The translations under genes were made by a program, and so were the position numbers. From positions 4,960,001 to 5,024,000 of the forward strand of contig NZ_JADBEF010000001.1 of the NCBI RefSeq assembly GCF_014873535.1: a stretch of DNA of 64,000 nt, given 5' to 3'. Origin of the DNA: Nonomuraea africana (GTDB lineage Bacteria > Actinomycetota > Actinomycetes > Streptosporangiales > Streptosporangiaceae). A model generated the notes under the pieces. The model was not told the DNA's origin. It made no database searches and worked only from the letters and a program-made list of their open reading frames with translations. This document shows positions 1 to 9,600 of the stretch, piece by piece. The number at the start of each line of letters is the position of its first letter. Within the stretch, counting starts at the first letter, position 1.

Positions 1-2
1 AC

Positions 3-1214
3 CCCGCGCTCGGTGAGACACCCGCGGGCTTCGCCGACTACGCCGTGTGGCGGGCCGCCAGGGACGCCCGGCGGGGGACGGCCGATCTCGCCTGGTGGAA
101 GGCGCATCTGAGCGGCGTGCCCGCGACGCTCGAGCTGCCCGCCGACCGGCCGAGGCCCCCTGTGCAGACGTACACGGGCGCCCAGGCGAGCAGGACGCTG
201 CCCGCCGCGGCCTCGGCGGCGGTCCGCGCGCTGGCCGCCACGCTCGGCACGACCGCGCCGACCGTGCTGCTCGCCGCCTTCGGGGAGGTCCTGCGGCGCG
301 TGACGGGCCGCGACGACCTCGTGATCGGCACCCCGACCGCCGACCGGCGGCACGACGCCTTCCACGACCTGGTCGGCTTCTTCGTCGAGGTGGTGCCGCT
401 GCGCCTGCGGATGGGGCGGGAGCAGAGCTTCGCCGCCAGGGTGCGCGACTGCGCGGAGGAGTTCCTGGCGGTGCTGGCCCGTCCGGGGGCGACGCTGGAG
501 CGCATGGTGGAGGCGCTCGCCCTGCCGCGTGATCCGAGCAGGGCGCCGCTGGTGCAGGTGCTGTTCAACGTCTACAACTTCCCCGAGCCGCACCTGGACC
601 TGCCCGGCGTCGCCGCCGAGCGGGTCGAGCCCGGCCTGGCGGGCTCGCCGTTCGATCTCACCGTCTACGTGGTCGACCGCGACGGCGGCTACGCCGTCGA
701 CTGCGTCTACAACCCTGACCTGTTCGCGGCCGAGCGGATCGAGGCGCTGCTCGCGGCCTACATGACGCTGCTGGAGGCGGCGGCGAAGGCCCCGGAGCGG
801 CCGGTCGCCGAGCACCCGGTGCCCGGCCTGTCCGCCCTGGCGGCGGGGGTGAGCCAGGCTCCCGCGCCGCCCAGGGCCACGGGCGGCGGCGGCGCCGTGA
901 GTCCCGTCACCGCGACCGAGCACCTGGTGGCAGGCGTCTGGCGCGAGGTGCTCGGACGGGCCGCCGTGGGCGCGACCGACAACTTCTTCGACGTGGGCGG
1001 CACCTCTCTGACCCTCGTCGTCGTGCAGGACAGGCTCGCCGAGCTGACCGGGCGGCGGCTCTCGGTGGTGGACCTGTTCCAGCACACGACCGTGCGCGCG
1101 CTCGCCGGGCATCTCGACGGCGACACGGGCCGGCCGATTCTCAACCGGGCCGACCAGCGGGCCGAGGCCCGCCGTCAGCGAACAGACCAACGCAGGAAGA
1201 GAGGGCGACAGTGA
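3..1214 (+). CDS. NRPS, C-terminal half of condensation domain plus PCP (5' partial)
   Basis: The reading frame is open from base 3 and enters from outside the window. The first ~270 residues are the second half of a condensation domain (FADYAVWR near the edge, VIGTPTADRR, FFVEVVPLR). A peptidyl carrier follows with DNFFDVGGTSL, whose Ser (codon 1005-1007) would carry phosphopantetheine. No adenylation domain lies between C and PCP, so the carrier must be charged in trans. The protein ends in a strongly basic tail (QRAEARRQR) that could be a docking element. Its TGA overlaps the GTG start of the PKS, implying translational coupling. The catalytic HHxxxDG motif would lie upstream and cannot be checked. 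Confidence 0.93.
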   Translation, partial: PALGETPAGFADYAVWRAARDARRGTADLAWWKAHLSGVPATLELPADRPRPPVQTYTGAQASRTLPAAASAAVRALAATLGTTAPTVLLAAFGEVLRRVTGRDDLVIGTPTADRRHDAFHDLVGFFVEVVPLRLRMGREQSFAARVRDCAEEFLAVLARPGATLERMVEALALPRDPSRAPLVQVLFNVYNFPEPHLDLPGVAAERVEPGLAGSPFDLTVYVVDRDGGYAVDCVYNPDLFAAERIEALLAAYMTLLEAAAKAPERPVAEHPVPGLSALAAGVSQAPAPPRATGGGGAVSPVTATEHLVAGVWREVLGRAAVGATDNFFDVGGTSLTLVVVQDRLAELTGRRLSVVDLFQHTTVRALAGHLDGDTGRPILNRADQRAEARRQRTDQRRKRGRQ

Positions 1215-4200
1215 CAGAGTTCGGCGCGGAGCCCATCGCGATCATCGGCATGAGCGCCAGGGTGCCGGGGGCCGGTGACCTGTCCCAGTTCTGGCGCAAC
1301 CTGGTCGACGGCGTCGAGTCGGTGACCGTCTTCACCCGCGAGGAGCAGCTCGCCCAGGGCGTGACGGAGGCCGAGCTCGCCAACCCCTCCTTCGTGCCGG
1401 CCATGCACGTGCTGCAAGGCATGGAGGACTTCGACGCGGCCTTCTTCGGCATGACCGCCCGCGAAGCCGAGCTGGCCGACCCCCAGCAGCGCCTCTTCCT
1501 GGAGCAGTCGCACGCGGCCCTGGTGGACGCGGGCTACGACCCCGAACGCTACGACGGCGAGATCGGCGTGTACGGCGGCGCGGGCCCCAGCCAGTACCAG
1601 TGGCTGAACCTGCGGACCAATCCCAGGATCGCCAACGGCGCGGGCGATCTCGGCCTGTCGGTGGGCAACAACCCCGACTACGTCGCCACCACCGTCTCCT
1701 ACCGCCTGAACCTGCGCGGGCCCAGCCTCACGGTCGCCACGGCCTGTTCGACCTCCCTCGTCGCCGTCCACCTGGCCTGCGAGGCACTGCGCGGCGGCGA
1801 GTGCGACATGGCGCTGGCCGGAGGCGTCTGCGTCGAGCTGCCGCATCACCGGGGCTACGCGGCCATGGACGGCTACACCTCCCCCAGCGGCCACGTGCGG
1901 CCCTTCGACGCGGGCGCCGACGGCACGATGTGGGGCAGTGGCGTGGGCGTCGTGACGCTGAAGCGGCTCGACGACGCGATCGCCGACGGCGACCAGATCA
2001 GGGCCGTCATCCTGGGCAACGCGATCAACAACGACGGCACGAGCAAGATCGGCTTCTCCGCGCCGAGCGTGCAGGGCCAAGCCGAGGTGATCGCCCAGGC
2101 GCTCGGCGTGGCAGGGGTGGACCCGCGCACGATCGGCTACGTCGAGGCCCACGGCACGGGCACCGCGCTCGGCGACCCGATCGAGCTCTCCGCCCTGACC
2201 GCGGTCTACGGCCGCGACCAGGAGGAGACAGGCTGGTGCGGCGTCGGCTCGGTGAAGTCGAACCTCGGTCACCTCAGCCAGGCCTCAGGAGTGGTCGGCC
2301 TGATCAAGACCGTGCTGTCGATGGAGCACGGGCTGATCCCGCCCAGCATCAACTACGAGCGGCCCAACCCCGCCATCGACTTCGACTCCAGCCCCTTCTA
2401 CGTCGTCTCCAGTCTGACCAAGTGGGAGGGGCAGGGGCCGAAGCGGGCCGCGGTCAGCTCGTTCGGCATCGGCGGCACCAACGCGCACGTGGTGCTCCAG
2501 GAGGCGCCCCCGGTCGCGCCGGTGCCGCGCCCGCTGCGGCCGGAGCTGCTGCAGCTGTCGGCCCGCACCCCCGAGGCGCTGGAGACGATGCGGTCCGCGC
2601 TGGCCGAGCGCCTGGAGCGCGAGCCCGATCTGGCGCTCGCCGACGTGGCGTTCACGCTGCGGTCGGGCAGGAGGGCCTACCCCCACCGCCTGGCCGTCCT
2701 GGCCGACGACGCGCACGCGCTGAACGATCGCAAGCGATGCCACACCGGCACGGCCGCCGACGCCGCGCCCTCCGTGGCGTTCCTCTTCTCGGGGCAGGGC
2801 GCGCAGTACGCCGGGATGGGCGCGGCGCTGTACGCCGCCGAGCCGGTCTTCGCCGCGGCGGTCGACCGCTGCGCCGAACTGCTCCTGCCCGAGCTGGGCG
2901 AGGACATCAGGCCGCTGATCTTCGGCACCGACGACGAGCCGCTGCGCCAGACCCGCCTCGCCCAGCCCGCGCTGTTCACCGTCGAGTACGCGCTCGCCAC
3001 GCTCTGGCAGGAGTGGGGCGTACGCCCCTCGGCCATGATCGGCCACTCCATCGGTGAGTACGTCGCCGCCACCCTGGCAGGCGTCTTCTCGCTGCCCGAC
3101 GCGCTGCGGCTGGTGGCGGCGCGCGGCAGGCTGATGCAGTCGATGCCGCCCGGCTCGATGCTGGCCGTCCAGCGGGACGCCGGGTTCGTCGCGTCCGTGC
3201 TGCCCGAAGGCCTGTCCATCGCCACGGTCAACGGCCCCGGCACCTGCGTGGTGGCCGGTCCCGCCGAGGCGGTCGAGGCGTTCGCCGAGCGGTTGCGCGC
3301 CGACAAGGTGCGCTCCACGCCCCTGCGCACCTCGCACGCCTTCCACTCGGTGATGATGGAGCCGATTCTGGAGGAGTTCACCGCCCTGGTCGCCGCCGTG
3401 CCGCGGCGCGCGCCGGAGGCGGCGTTCCTGTCGAACGTGACCGGGCAGTGGATCACCGCCGAGCAGGCCGTCGACCCCGCCTACTGGGCGAGGCACCTGC
3501 GCGAGCCCGTGCTCTTCGGCGACTGCGTGGCGACCCTGCTCGCCGAAGGGTCGTGGGCGCTGCTGGAGTGCGGTCCCGGCAAGCAGCTGTCGAGCCTGGC
3601 GCGGATGCAGCTGCGCGGCGCGATCGCCGAGGGCGCCCTCGCTCCGATGGCCAGCCTGCCGGGCCCGTCGGAGCAGACCGGGGACCTGCCCACCCTGTAC
3701 GGCTCCGCCGCCAGGCTGTGGGTCGCCGGCGTGCCCGTCGAGCTCGGCGGTGCGGGCAGGCGGGTGTCGCTGCCCGGCTACCCGTACGAGCGCAAGCGGC
3801 ACTTCGTCGAGCCTGGAGCGGGCGCGCCGATGGCCGCGGCCGTGGCACCCGCGCGGACGATCGACGACTGGTTCGAGGTGCCGGTCTGGCACCAGGTGCC
3901 TGCCACGCCGGCCGGAGAGAGCGTCGAGAGGTGCGTGGCGTTCGTGGCCGGCCCGCGCGGCGCCCGCCTCTGCGCGGCACTGCGCGCGGCGGGCGCCGAG
4001 GTGGTCGAGGTCCGTCCGGGCGAGAGGTTCGCTCCGGCCGAGGGCGGCTACACGCTGCGCCCCGGCGCGCGGGACGACTACGACGCCCTGGTGGCGGCCC
4101 TGAGCGCGCCTGAGGGGAGCGAGCCGGGGCCGCTGCCGCGGGTGCTGCACGCGTGGGCGCTGGAGGGCGAACCCGCGGGCACCGACGTCGAGGCCGCCGA

Positions 4201-6472
4201 GCGCGCGCAGGAACACGGCCTGTTCAGCCTGCTGCTGCTGGTCCAGGCGCTGGCGGCGGCCCAGGTCGCCGAGGGCGTGCGGATCGACGTGCTGACCGAG
4301 GGCACCGAGGACGTGCTCGGCGGCGACCTGACCAGGCCGGAGCACGCGACCGTCGCGGGCATCACCAGGGTGGCGCCCCTGGAGATCGCCGGGCTTACCG
4401 TGGGCCATCTCGATCTCGACCGCGCCACACCTGACGCCGACGTGCTCGCCGAGCTGCGCCGTCCCGCGCGGGAGGAGGTCGTCGCGCTGCGCGCGGGCCG
4501 CCGCTGGCAGCGCCGCGTGGAGCCGGTCGCCGTGCCCGCGGGGCCCGTCACCGGGCTGCGGGAGGGCGGCCGCTACCTGATCACCGGTGGGATGGGCGGC
4601 ATCGGCATCACGCTCGCCGAGGAGTTCGGCACCCGCTTCAGGGCCCGCCTCGTGCTGCTGGGCAGGACCGGCCTGCCGCCGCGCGAAGAGTGGGACAGGC
4701 CCGGCGACGGCCGTACCGCCAGGGCGGTCGCGGCGATCCGCCGCATCGAGGCGGCGGGCGGGCAGGTCACGATCACGGCCGCCGACGTCACCGACCCCGT
4801 ACGGCTGCGCGCCGTCATGGCCGAGGTGGTCGCCGCGTACGGCGGGCTCGACGGCATCGTGCATGCGGCGGGGCTGCCCGGCGGCGGCATGGCCGAGGTC
4901 AAGGAGCTGGACCAGGCGCGGGCCGTCCTCGCGCCCAAGCTCGCGGGGACGCTCGCGCTCTGGCAGGCCTTCGACGGCCAGGACCTCGACTTCGTCGCGC
5001 TGTGCTCCTCGGTCACCTCGCTGACCGGTGGGTTCGGCCAGGTCGACTACTGCGCCGCCAACGCCTTCCTCGACGCCTACGCCAGGTCGGCGCGCGGACC
5101 GCGGGTGCTCTCGCTCAACTGGGGCGCGTGGCGCGAGGTCGGCATGGCCGCGGAGGCGCGCGGCGAGGCCGCCGCCGAGCCACTGGAGCATCCGGTGCTG
5201 CGCACCAGGAGCGGCCACCTGGCCAAGGGGCTGATCTCGGCCGAGACCCACTGGGTGCTCGACGAGCACCGGATCGGCCAGACCCCTGTCCTGCCCGCCA
5301 CCGCCCAACTGGAGTGCGCGAGGGCGGCCTTCGCCGCCTGCGTCCCCGCGCCGGGAGAGGGCTACGCGGTCGAGCTGAGCGACGTGGTGTTCACCGAGCC
5401 GCTGGCGGTGCGCGAAGGCTCCCGCTCGGAGGTGGTCGTCTCGATCGGGGGCGACGGGCGCTTCGAAGTGGCCGCCGACGGCAGGACGCGCACCGCGGGA
5501 AGCGCCGCGTGGGTGCGGCCCGAGACGGCGGCGAAGGTCGATCCCGCGCTGCTGCGCGACCGCATGCGGCCTGCCGTACCGGCTGATGAGGGCGGGGCCG
5601 GTGAGGGCAGGGTCAGCGCGCTGACCTTCGGTCCGCACTGGCGCGAGCCCGAGCAGACGTGGCGCGGCGACGGCGAGGAGCTGGCGCTGGTGACGGCCAC
5701 CCACCCGGGCGAGGAGGGACAGTGGGTGCTGCACCCCGCCCTGCTCGACGTGGCCACCTCGTTCAGCACCGCCAGGGGTAACGGCGCCTACCTGCCGCTG
5801 AGCTACGGCCGCCTGGTCGTCAGGGCGCCGCTGCCGGCCCGATTCCTCAGCCACCTGCGCCACCGCAGTTCCGGCGAGGAGATCGTGGCGGTGGACCTCA
5901 CCCTGCTGGACGAGTCCGGCACCGTGCTGGCCGAGATCGAGGAGTTCACGCTGCGTCGCGTGGACCCCGGCGCGCTGGCGCTGAACGGCGGCGCCGCGGC
6001 GCCCACCGGCTCGGGCATCGGCCCCGCCGAGGGTGTGGAGGCCTTCCACCGGGTGCTCGCCGCCGGTCTCGGGCCGCAGGTGGTGATCAGCGCGACGGCG
6101 CTGGCCGAGGTGGCCGAGCGGGAGCGGCGGCCGGTCGAGGTGGCCGCCGCCGAGCCCGTCGAGCGCGACACCCCCTACCACGCGCCCGAGGGCGCGCTCG
6201 CGCTCACGCTCGCCCGGATCTGGGGCGAGGTCCTCGGCGTGGCCAACGTCGGCGCCGACGACGACTTCTTCGACCTGGGCGGCAACTCGCTGGTCGCCGT
6301 CCAGCTCATCGCCCAGGTGCGGGCGACGCTCGGGGTGAAGCTGCCGATGCGCACGCTGTTCGAGGCGCCCACCGTGGAGCAGATGGCCGCACGGGTCGAG
6401 CAGCTCACCGGTGGCCCCGGACTGGCCCCCGAGCCGGCCCCCGCCGCCATTCCGCGACTGTCCAGGAGGTAG
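1211..6472 (+). CDS. Type I polyketide synthase, KS-AT-KR-DH-ACP
   Basis: A 1753-residue modular PKS. KS (about 10-430) has TACSTS with Cys179, EAHGTGT and KSNLGH. AT (about 520-830) has GHSIGEY with Ser613 and the HAFH motif typical of malonyl-CoA selectivity. A linker and half-KR fold are followed by KR (about 1115-1330) with TGGMGGIG and the Ser/Tyr1280/Asn set. A double-hotdog region (about 1335-1610) has His1353 in EHRIGQTPVLP and Asp1513 in HPALLDVATSF, fitting a dehydratase. ACP Ser1693 lies in DLGGNSL. KR before DH reverses the usual cis-AT order. If all domains act, the module adds a two-carbon unit and leaves an alkene. GTG start, 4-bp overlap with the upstream NRPS. Confidence 0.95.
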   Translation: MTEFGAEPIAIIGMSARVPGAGDLSQFWRNLVDGVESVTVFTREEQLAQGVTEAELANPSFVPAMHVLQGMEDFDAAFFGMTAREAELADPQQRLFLEQSHAALVDAGYDPERYDGEIGVYGGAGPSQYQWLNLRTNPRIANGAGDLGLSVGNNPDYVATTVSYRLNLRGPSLTVATACSTSLVAVHLACEALRGGECDMALAGGVCVELPHHRGYAAMDGYTSPSGHVRPFDAGADGTMWGSGVGVVTLKRLDDAIADGDQIRAVILGNAINNDGTSKIGFSAPSVQGQAEVIAQALGVAGVDPRTIGYVEAHGTGTALGDPIELSALTAVYGRDQEETGWCGVGSVKSNLGHLSQASGVVGLIKTVLSMEHGLIPPSINYERPNPAIDFDSSPFYVVSSLTKWEGQGPKRAAVSSFGIGGTNAHVVLQEAPPVAPVPRPLRPELLQLSARTPEALETMRSALAERLEREPDLALADVAFTLRSGRRAYPHRLAVLADDAHALNDRKRCHTGTAADAAPSVAFLFSGQGAQYAGMGAALYAAEPVFAAAVDRCAELLLPELGEDIRPLIFGTDDEPLRQTRLAQPALFTVEYALATLWQEWGVRPSAMIGHSIGEYVAATLAGVFSLPDALRLVAARGRLMQSMPPGSMLAVQRDAGFVASVLPEGLSIATVNGPGTCVVAGPAEAVEAFAERLRADKVRSTPLRTSHAFHSVMMEPILEEFTALVAAVPRRAPEAAFLSNVTGQWITAEQAVDPAYWARHLREPVLFGDCVATLLAEGSWALLECGPGKQLSSLARMQLRGAIAEGALAPMASLPGPSEQTGDLPTLYGSAARLWVAGVPVELGGAGRRVSLPGYPYERKRHFVEPGAGAPMAAAVAPARTIDDWFEVPVWHQVPATPAGESVERCVAFVAGPRGARLCAALRAAGAEVVEVRPGERFAPAEGGYTLRPGARDDYDALVAALSAPEGSEPGPLPRVLHAWALEGEPAGTDVEAAERAQEHGLFSLLLLVQALAAAQVAEGVRIDVLTEGTEDVLGGDLTRPEHATVAGITRVAPLEIAGLTVGHLDLDRATPDADVLAELRRPAREEVVALRAGRRWQRRVEPVAVPAGPVTGLREGGRYLITGGMGGIGITLAEEFGTRFRARLVLLGRTGLPPREEWDRPGDGRTARAVAAIRRIEAAGGQVTITAADVTDPVRLRAVMAEVVAAYGGLDGIVHAAGLPGGGMAEVKELDQARAVLAPKLAGTLALWQAFDGQDLDFVALCSSVTSLTGGFGQVDYCAANAFLDAYARSARGPRVLSLNWGAWREVGMAAEARGEAAAEPLEHPVLRTRSGHLAKGLISAETHWVLDEHRIGQTPVLPATAQLECARAAFAACVPAPGEGYAVELSDVVFTEPLAVREGSRSEVVVSIGGDGRFEVAADGRTRTAGSAAWVRPETAAKVDPALLRDRMRPAVPADEGGAGEGRVSALTFGPHWREPEQTWRGDGEELALVTATHPGEEGQWVLHPALLDVATSFSTARGNGAYLPLSYGRLVVRAPLPARFLSHLRHRSSGEEIVAVDLTLLDESGTVLAEIEEFTLRRVDPGALALNGGAAAPTGSGIGPAEGVEAFHRVLAAGLGPQVVISATALAEVAERERRPVEVAAAEPVERDTPYHAPEGALALTLARIWGEVLGVANVGADDDFFDLGGNSLVAVQLIAQVRATLGVKLPMRTLFEAPTVEQMAARVEQLTGGPGLAPEPAPAAIPRLSRR

Positions 6473-6476
6473 GCAG

Positions 6477-6662
6477 ATGTCCGAACAGGACTGGCTGGTC
6501 GTCGTCAACGACGAGGACCAGTACTCGATCTGGGCGGCGGGCAGCCCCCTGCCCGCCGGCTGGCACGCGACCGGGTTCAGGGGCGAGCGGGAGGCCTGCC
6601 TGGCCCACGTCGACGAGGTGTGGACCGACATGCGCCCGCGCAGCCTCAGGGCGGCGGAATGA
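6477..6662 (+). CDS. MbtH-like NRPS accessory protein
   Basis: A 61-residue protein with the MbtH signature: NDEDQYSIW, PAGW, and WTDMRPRSL near the C terminus. MbtH proteins bind and stabilise or activate adenylation domains, so the A domains of the two following genes are its probable clients. It is slightly short because the usual N-terminal NPFD segment is absent. The ATG at 6477 is preceded by AGGAGG at 6464-6469, 7 bases upstream and overlapping the end of the PKS gene. Its TGA overlaps the ATG of the next gene. Confidence 0.95.
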   Translation: MSEQDWLVVVNDEDQYSIWAAGSPLPAGWHATGFRGEREACLAHVDEVWTDMRPRSLRAAE

Positions 6663-9600
6663 CCGAGCTCGACACCGGCGAATGGGTCGCCTCGGCCTCC
6701 TTCGCGCAGGAACGCGTCTGGCTCGCCGCCCAGCTCGCGGGTGACCTGCCGGTCTACAACGTCGTCGACCGCGTTCCGCTGCACCTGCCGCTCGACGCCG
6801 CCACGCTGACCGCGGCCTTCGCCGAGGTCGTGCGGCGGCACGAGACGCTCCGCAGCCACTTCACCACCGTCGACGGCGACCTGATGCAGGTCGTCCACGA
6901 CGAGGTGCCCGTCGAGCCCGAGCTGCTCGACCTCTCGGAGCTGCCCGAGGAGGAGCGGCAGGAGCGCCTCCGCGAGCTGCTCGCCGCGTACGGCAGGCTC
7001 GACCTGCCGCTCGACCAGGCTCCCCTCTGGCGGGCCACGATGGTACGGCTGGCGCCGGAGGAGTGGTGGCTGGCGCTGGTCGCCCACCACACGGTCGTCG
7101 ACGCCAGCTCCCAGCTGGTCCTGGCCGCCGAGCTGCGCGAGCTGTGCGCGGCCGCCGTCGAGGACCGGCCCGCCGACCTGCCCGAGCTGCCCATCCAGTA
7201 CGCCGACTTCGCCGCGTGGCAGCGCGACACGCTCTCGGGCGAGGCGCTGGAGTCCGAGCTGGCCCACTGGCTGAAACGGCTGACCGACCTGCCGCCCGTG
7301 CACGCCCTGCCCACGGACCGGCCGCGCCCGACCGTGCCGAGCTTCCGCGGCGGCGAGGTGACCTTCCGCCTCGGCGCGGACGTGCTGGCGGCCGTCGACG
7401 CCCTGGCCAGGCGGCACCGCGGCAGCACGCTCATGGTGCTGCTCGCGGCGCTGACCGCGCTGATGCACCGGCTGAGCGGCCAGCAGGACATCGTGGTCGG
7501 CGCGCTCGTGGCCGGCCGCGACCGGCCCGAGCTGGCGCACCTGATCGGCATGTTCGTCAACAACGTCGTGCTGCGCAGCGACCTGTCCGGCGACCCGACC
7601 TTCGACGAGCTGGTGCTGCGCGAGCGGGACGTGGTGCTGGAGGCGTGGGAGCACCAGGAGGTCCCCTTCCACAAGGTCGTCGAGGCGGTCGCGCCGCGCC
7701 GCGACCCCGGCGTGCACCCGCTGTTCCAGGTCAGCCTCAACTACCTGCCCCAGTCGGGGGCGGCGTTCGGCAACGGCACCTCGCGGCGCGACCTGTCGTT
7801 CGACCTCACCTCGGGCGAGTGCCGCCTGGAGTACAGCACCGACCTGTTCGACCACGCGACCGCCGAGAACCTCGCCGAGCGCTACGTCGCGCTCCTCGCC
7901 GACGCCGTCGCCCGGCCCGACCGCCGGATCTCGGAGCTCGAGCTGCTGCGCGAGGGTGAGCGCGAGTGGCTGGTGAAGGGGCTCAACGACACGGCCAGGC
8001 CGTACCCCGACCAGGCCACGCTGCACGGGCTGATCGAGGAGCAGGTGGCGCGGACCCCTGACGCGCCCGCGCTGACCTTCGAGGGCCGCACGATCAGCTA
8101 TGCCGAGCTCAACGCCATGGCCAACCGCATCGCGCACGGACTGCGCCGGCGCGGCGTCGGCCCCGAGACGCTGGTCGGGGTCTGCGCCGAGCGCTCCTTC
8201 GAGCTCGTCGCCGCGATCCTCGGGGTGATGAAGTCGGGTGGCGCCTACGTGCCGCTCGACCCCGAGTACCCGGTGGACCGGCTGGCGTTCCTGGTCGAGG
8301 ACGCGCAGGCGCCCGTGCTGCTGGCCCAGCGGCACCTGACGGAGCTGCTGCCGGAGACCGAGGTGCTCCTGCTCGACGACGAGACACTGTGGTCGGGCGA
8401 GCCCTCCGACGACCCGGTCAGCGGCGTCACGCCCGACAACATCGCCTACATGATCTACACGTCCGGCTCGACGGGCCGGCCGAAGGGCGTGCCGACCCCG
8501 CACCGCAGCGCGGTCAACCACATCGACGACATGCAGCGCCGCCACGGGCTCGGCCCCGGCGACACCATGCTGCAGAAGACCGTGATGAGCGCCGACGTGT
8601 CGATGCGCGAGTTCATCTGGCCGCTCCAGACCGGCGCCCGCATGGTGCTGGCCAGGCCGGGCGGCCACAAGGACGCCGCCTACCTCCGGGATCTGATCAA
8701 CGGCGAACGCGTCACGGTCACCAACTTCGTCCCTTCGATGCTCGCCGTCTTCCTGGAGGAGGACGTCTCCAGCTGCACCTCGCTCCGCGTGGTGACCAGC
8801 GGCGGCGAGGCGCTGCCCGCGCACGTGGGCGCCAGGTTCGCCCGGACGCTGCCGGACTGCAGGCTGGTCAACATCTACGGGCCCACCGAGACCACCATGG
8901 ACGTGACCTGGTGGCCCGTGACCGCCGAGCGCCTGGAGGGCGAGACCATCGCCCCGCTGGGCGGCGGCATCCAGAACACCACCCTCTACGTCCTGGACGC
9001 GGACCTGCGTCCGCAGCCCGCCGGGGTGCCGGGCGAGCTCTGCGTCGGCGGCGTGCAGGTCGCCCGCGGCTACCACCGCAGGCCCTCGCTGACCGCCCGC
9101 CAGTTCGTGCCCGACCCGTACGGCGCGCCCGGTGCCAGGCTGTACCGGACCGGCGACCTGGCCCGCTGGCGGCCCGACGGCACGCTGGAGTTCCTCGGCA
9201 GGACCGACGGGCAGATCAAGCTGCGCGGCCTGCGCATCGAGCTCGGCGAGATCGAGTCGGCGCTGCGCGACCAGCCGGGCGTGCGCGACGCCGTCGTGCT
9301 GGTGCGTGAGGACGTGCCCGGCGACAAGCGGCTGGTCGGCTACCTGGCCGTCACCAAGGAACCCGACCTGGCCGACCTTCGTGCCACGCTGCGCAAGCGG
9401 CTGCCCGACCACATGGTGCCCTCCGCCTTCGTCACCATGGAGCGCTTCCCGCAGACCACCAACGGCAAGCTGGACCGCAAGTCGCTGCCCGCCCCCGAGG
9501 GCCAGCGGCTGCTGTCCGCCGAGCTCGTCGCGCCCCGCACCGAGATCGAGCGGGAGATCGCCGCCATCTGGACCGAGGTGCTCGGCATCGAGACCCTCGG

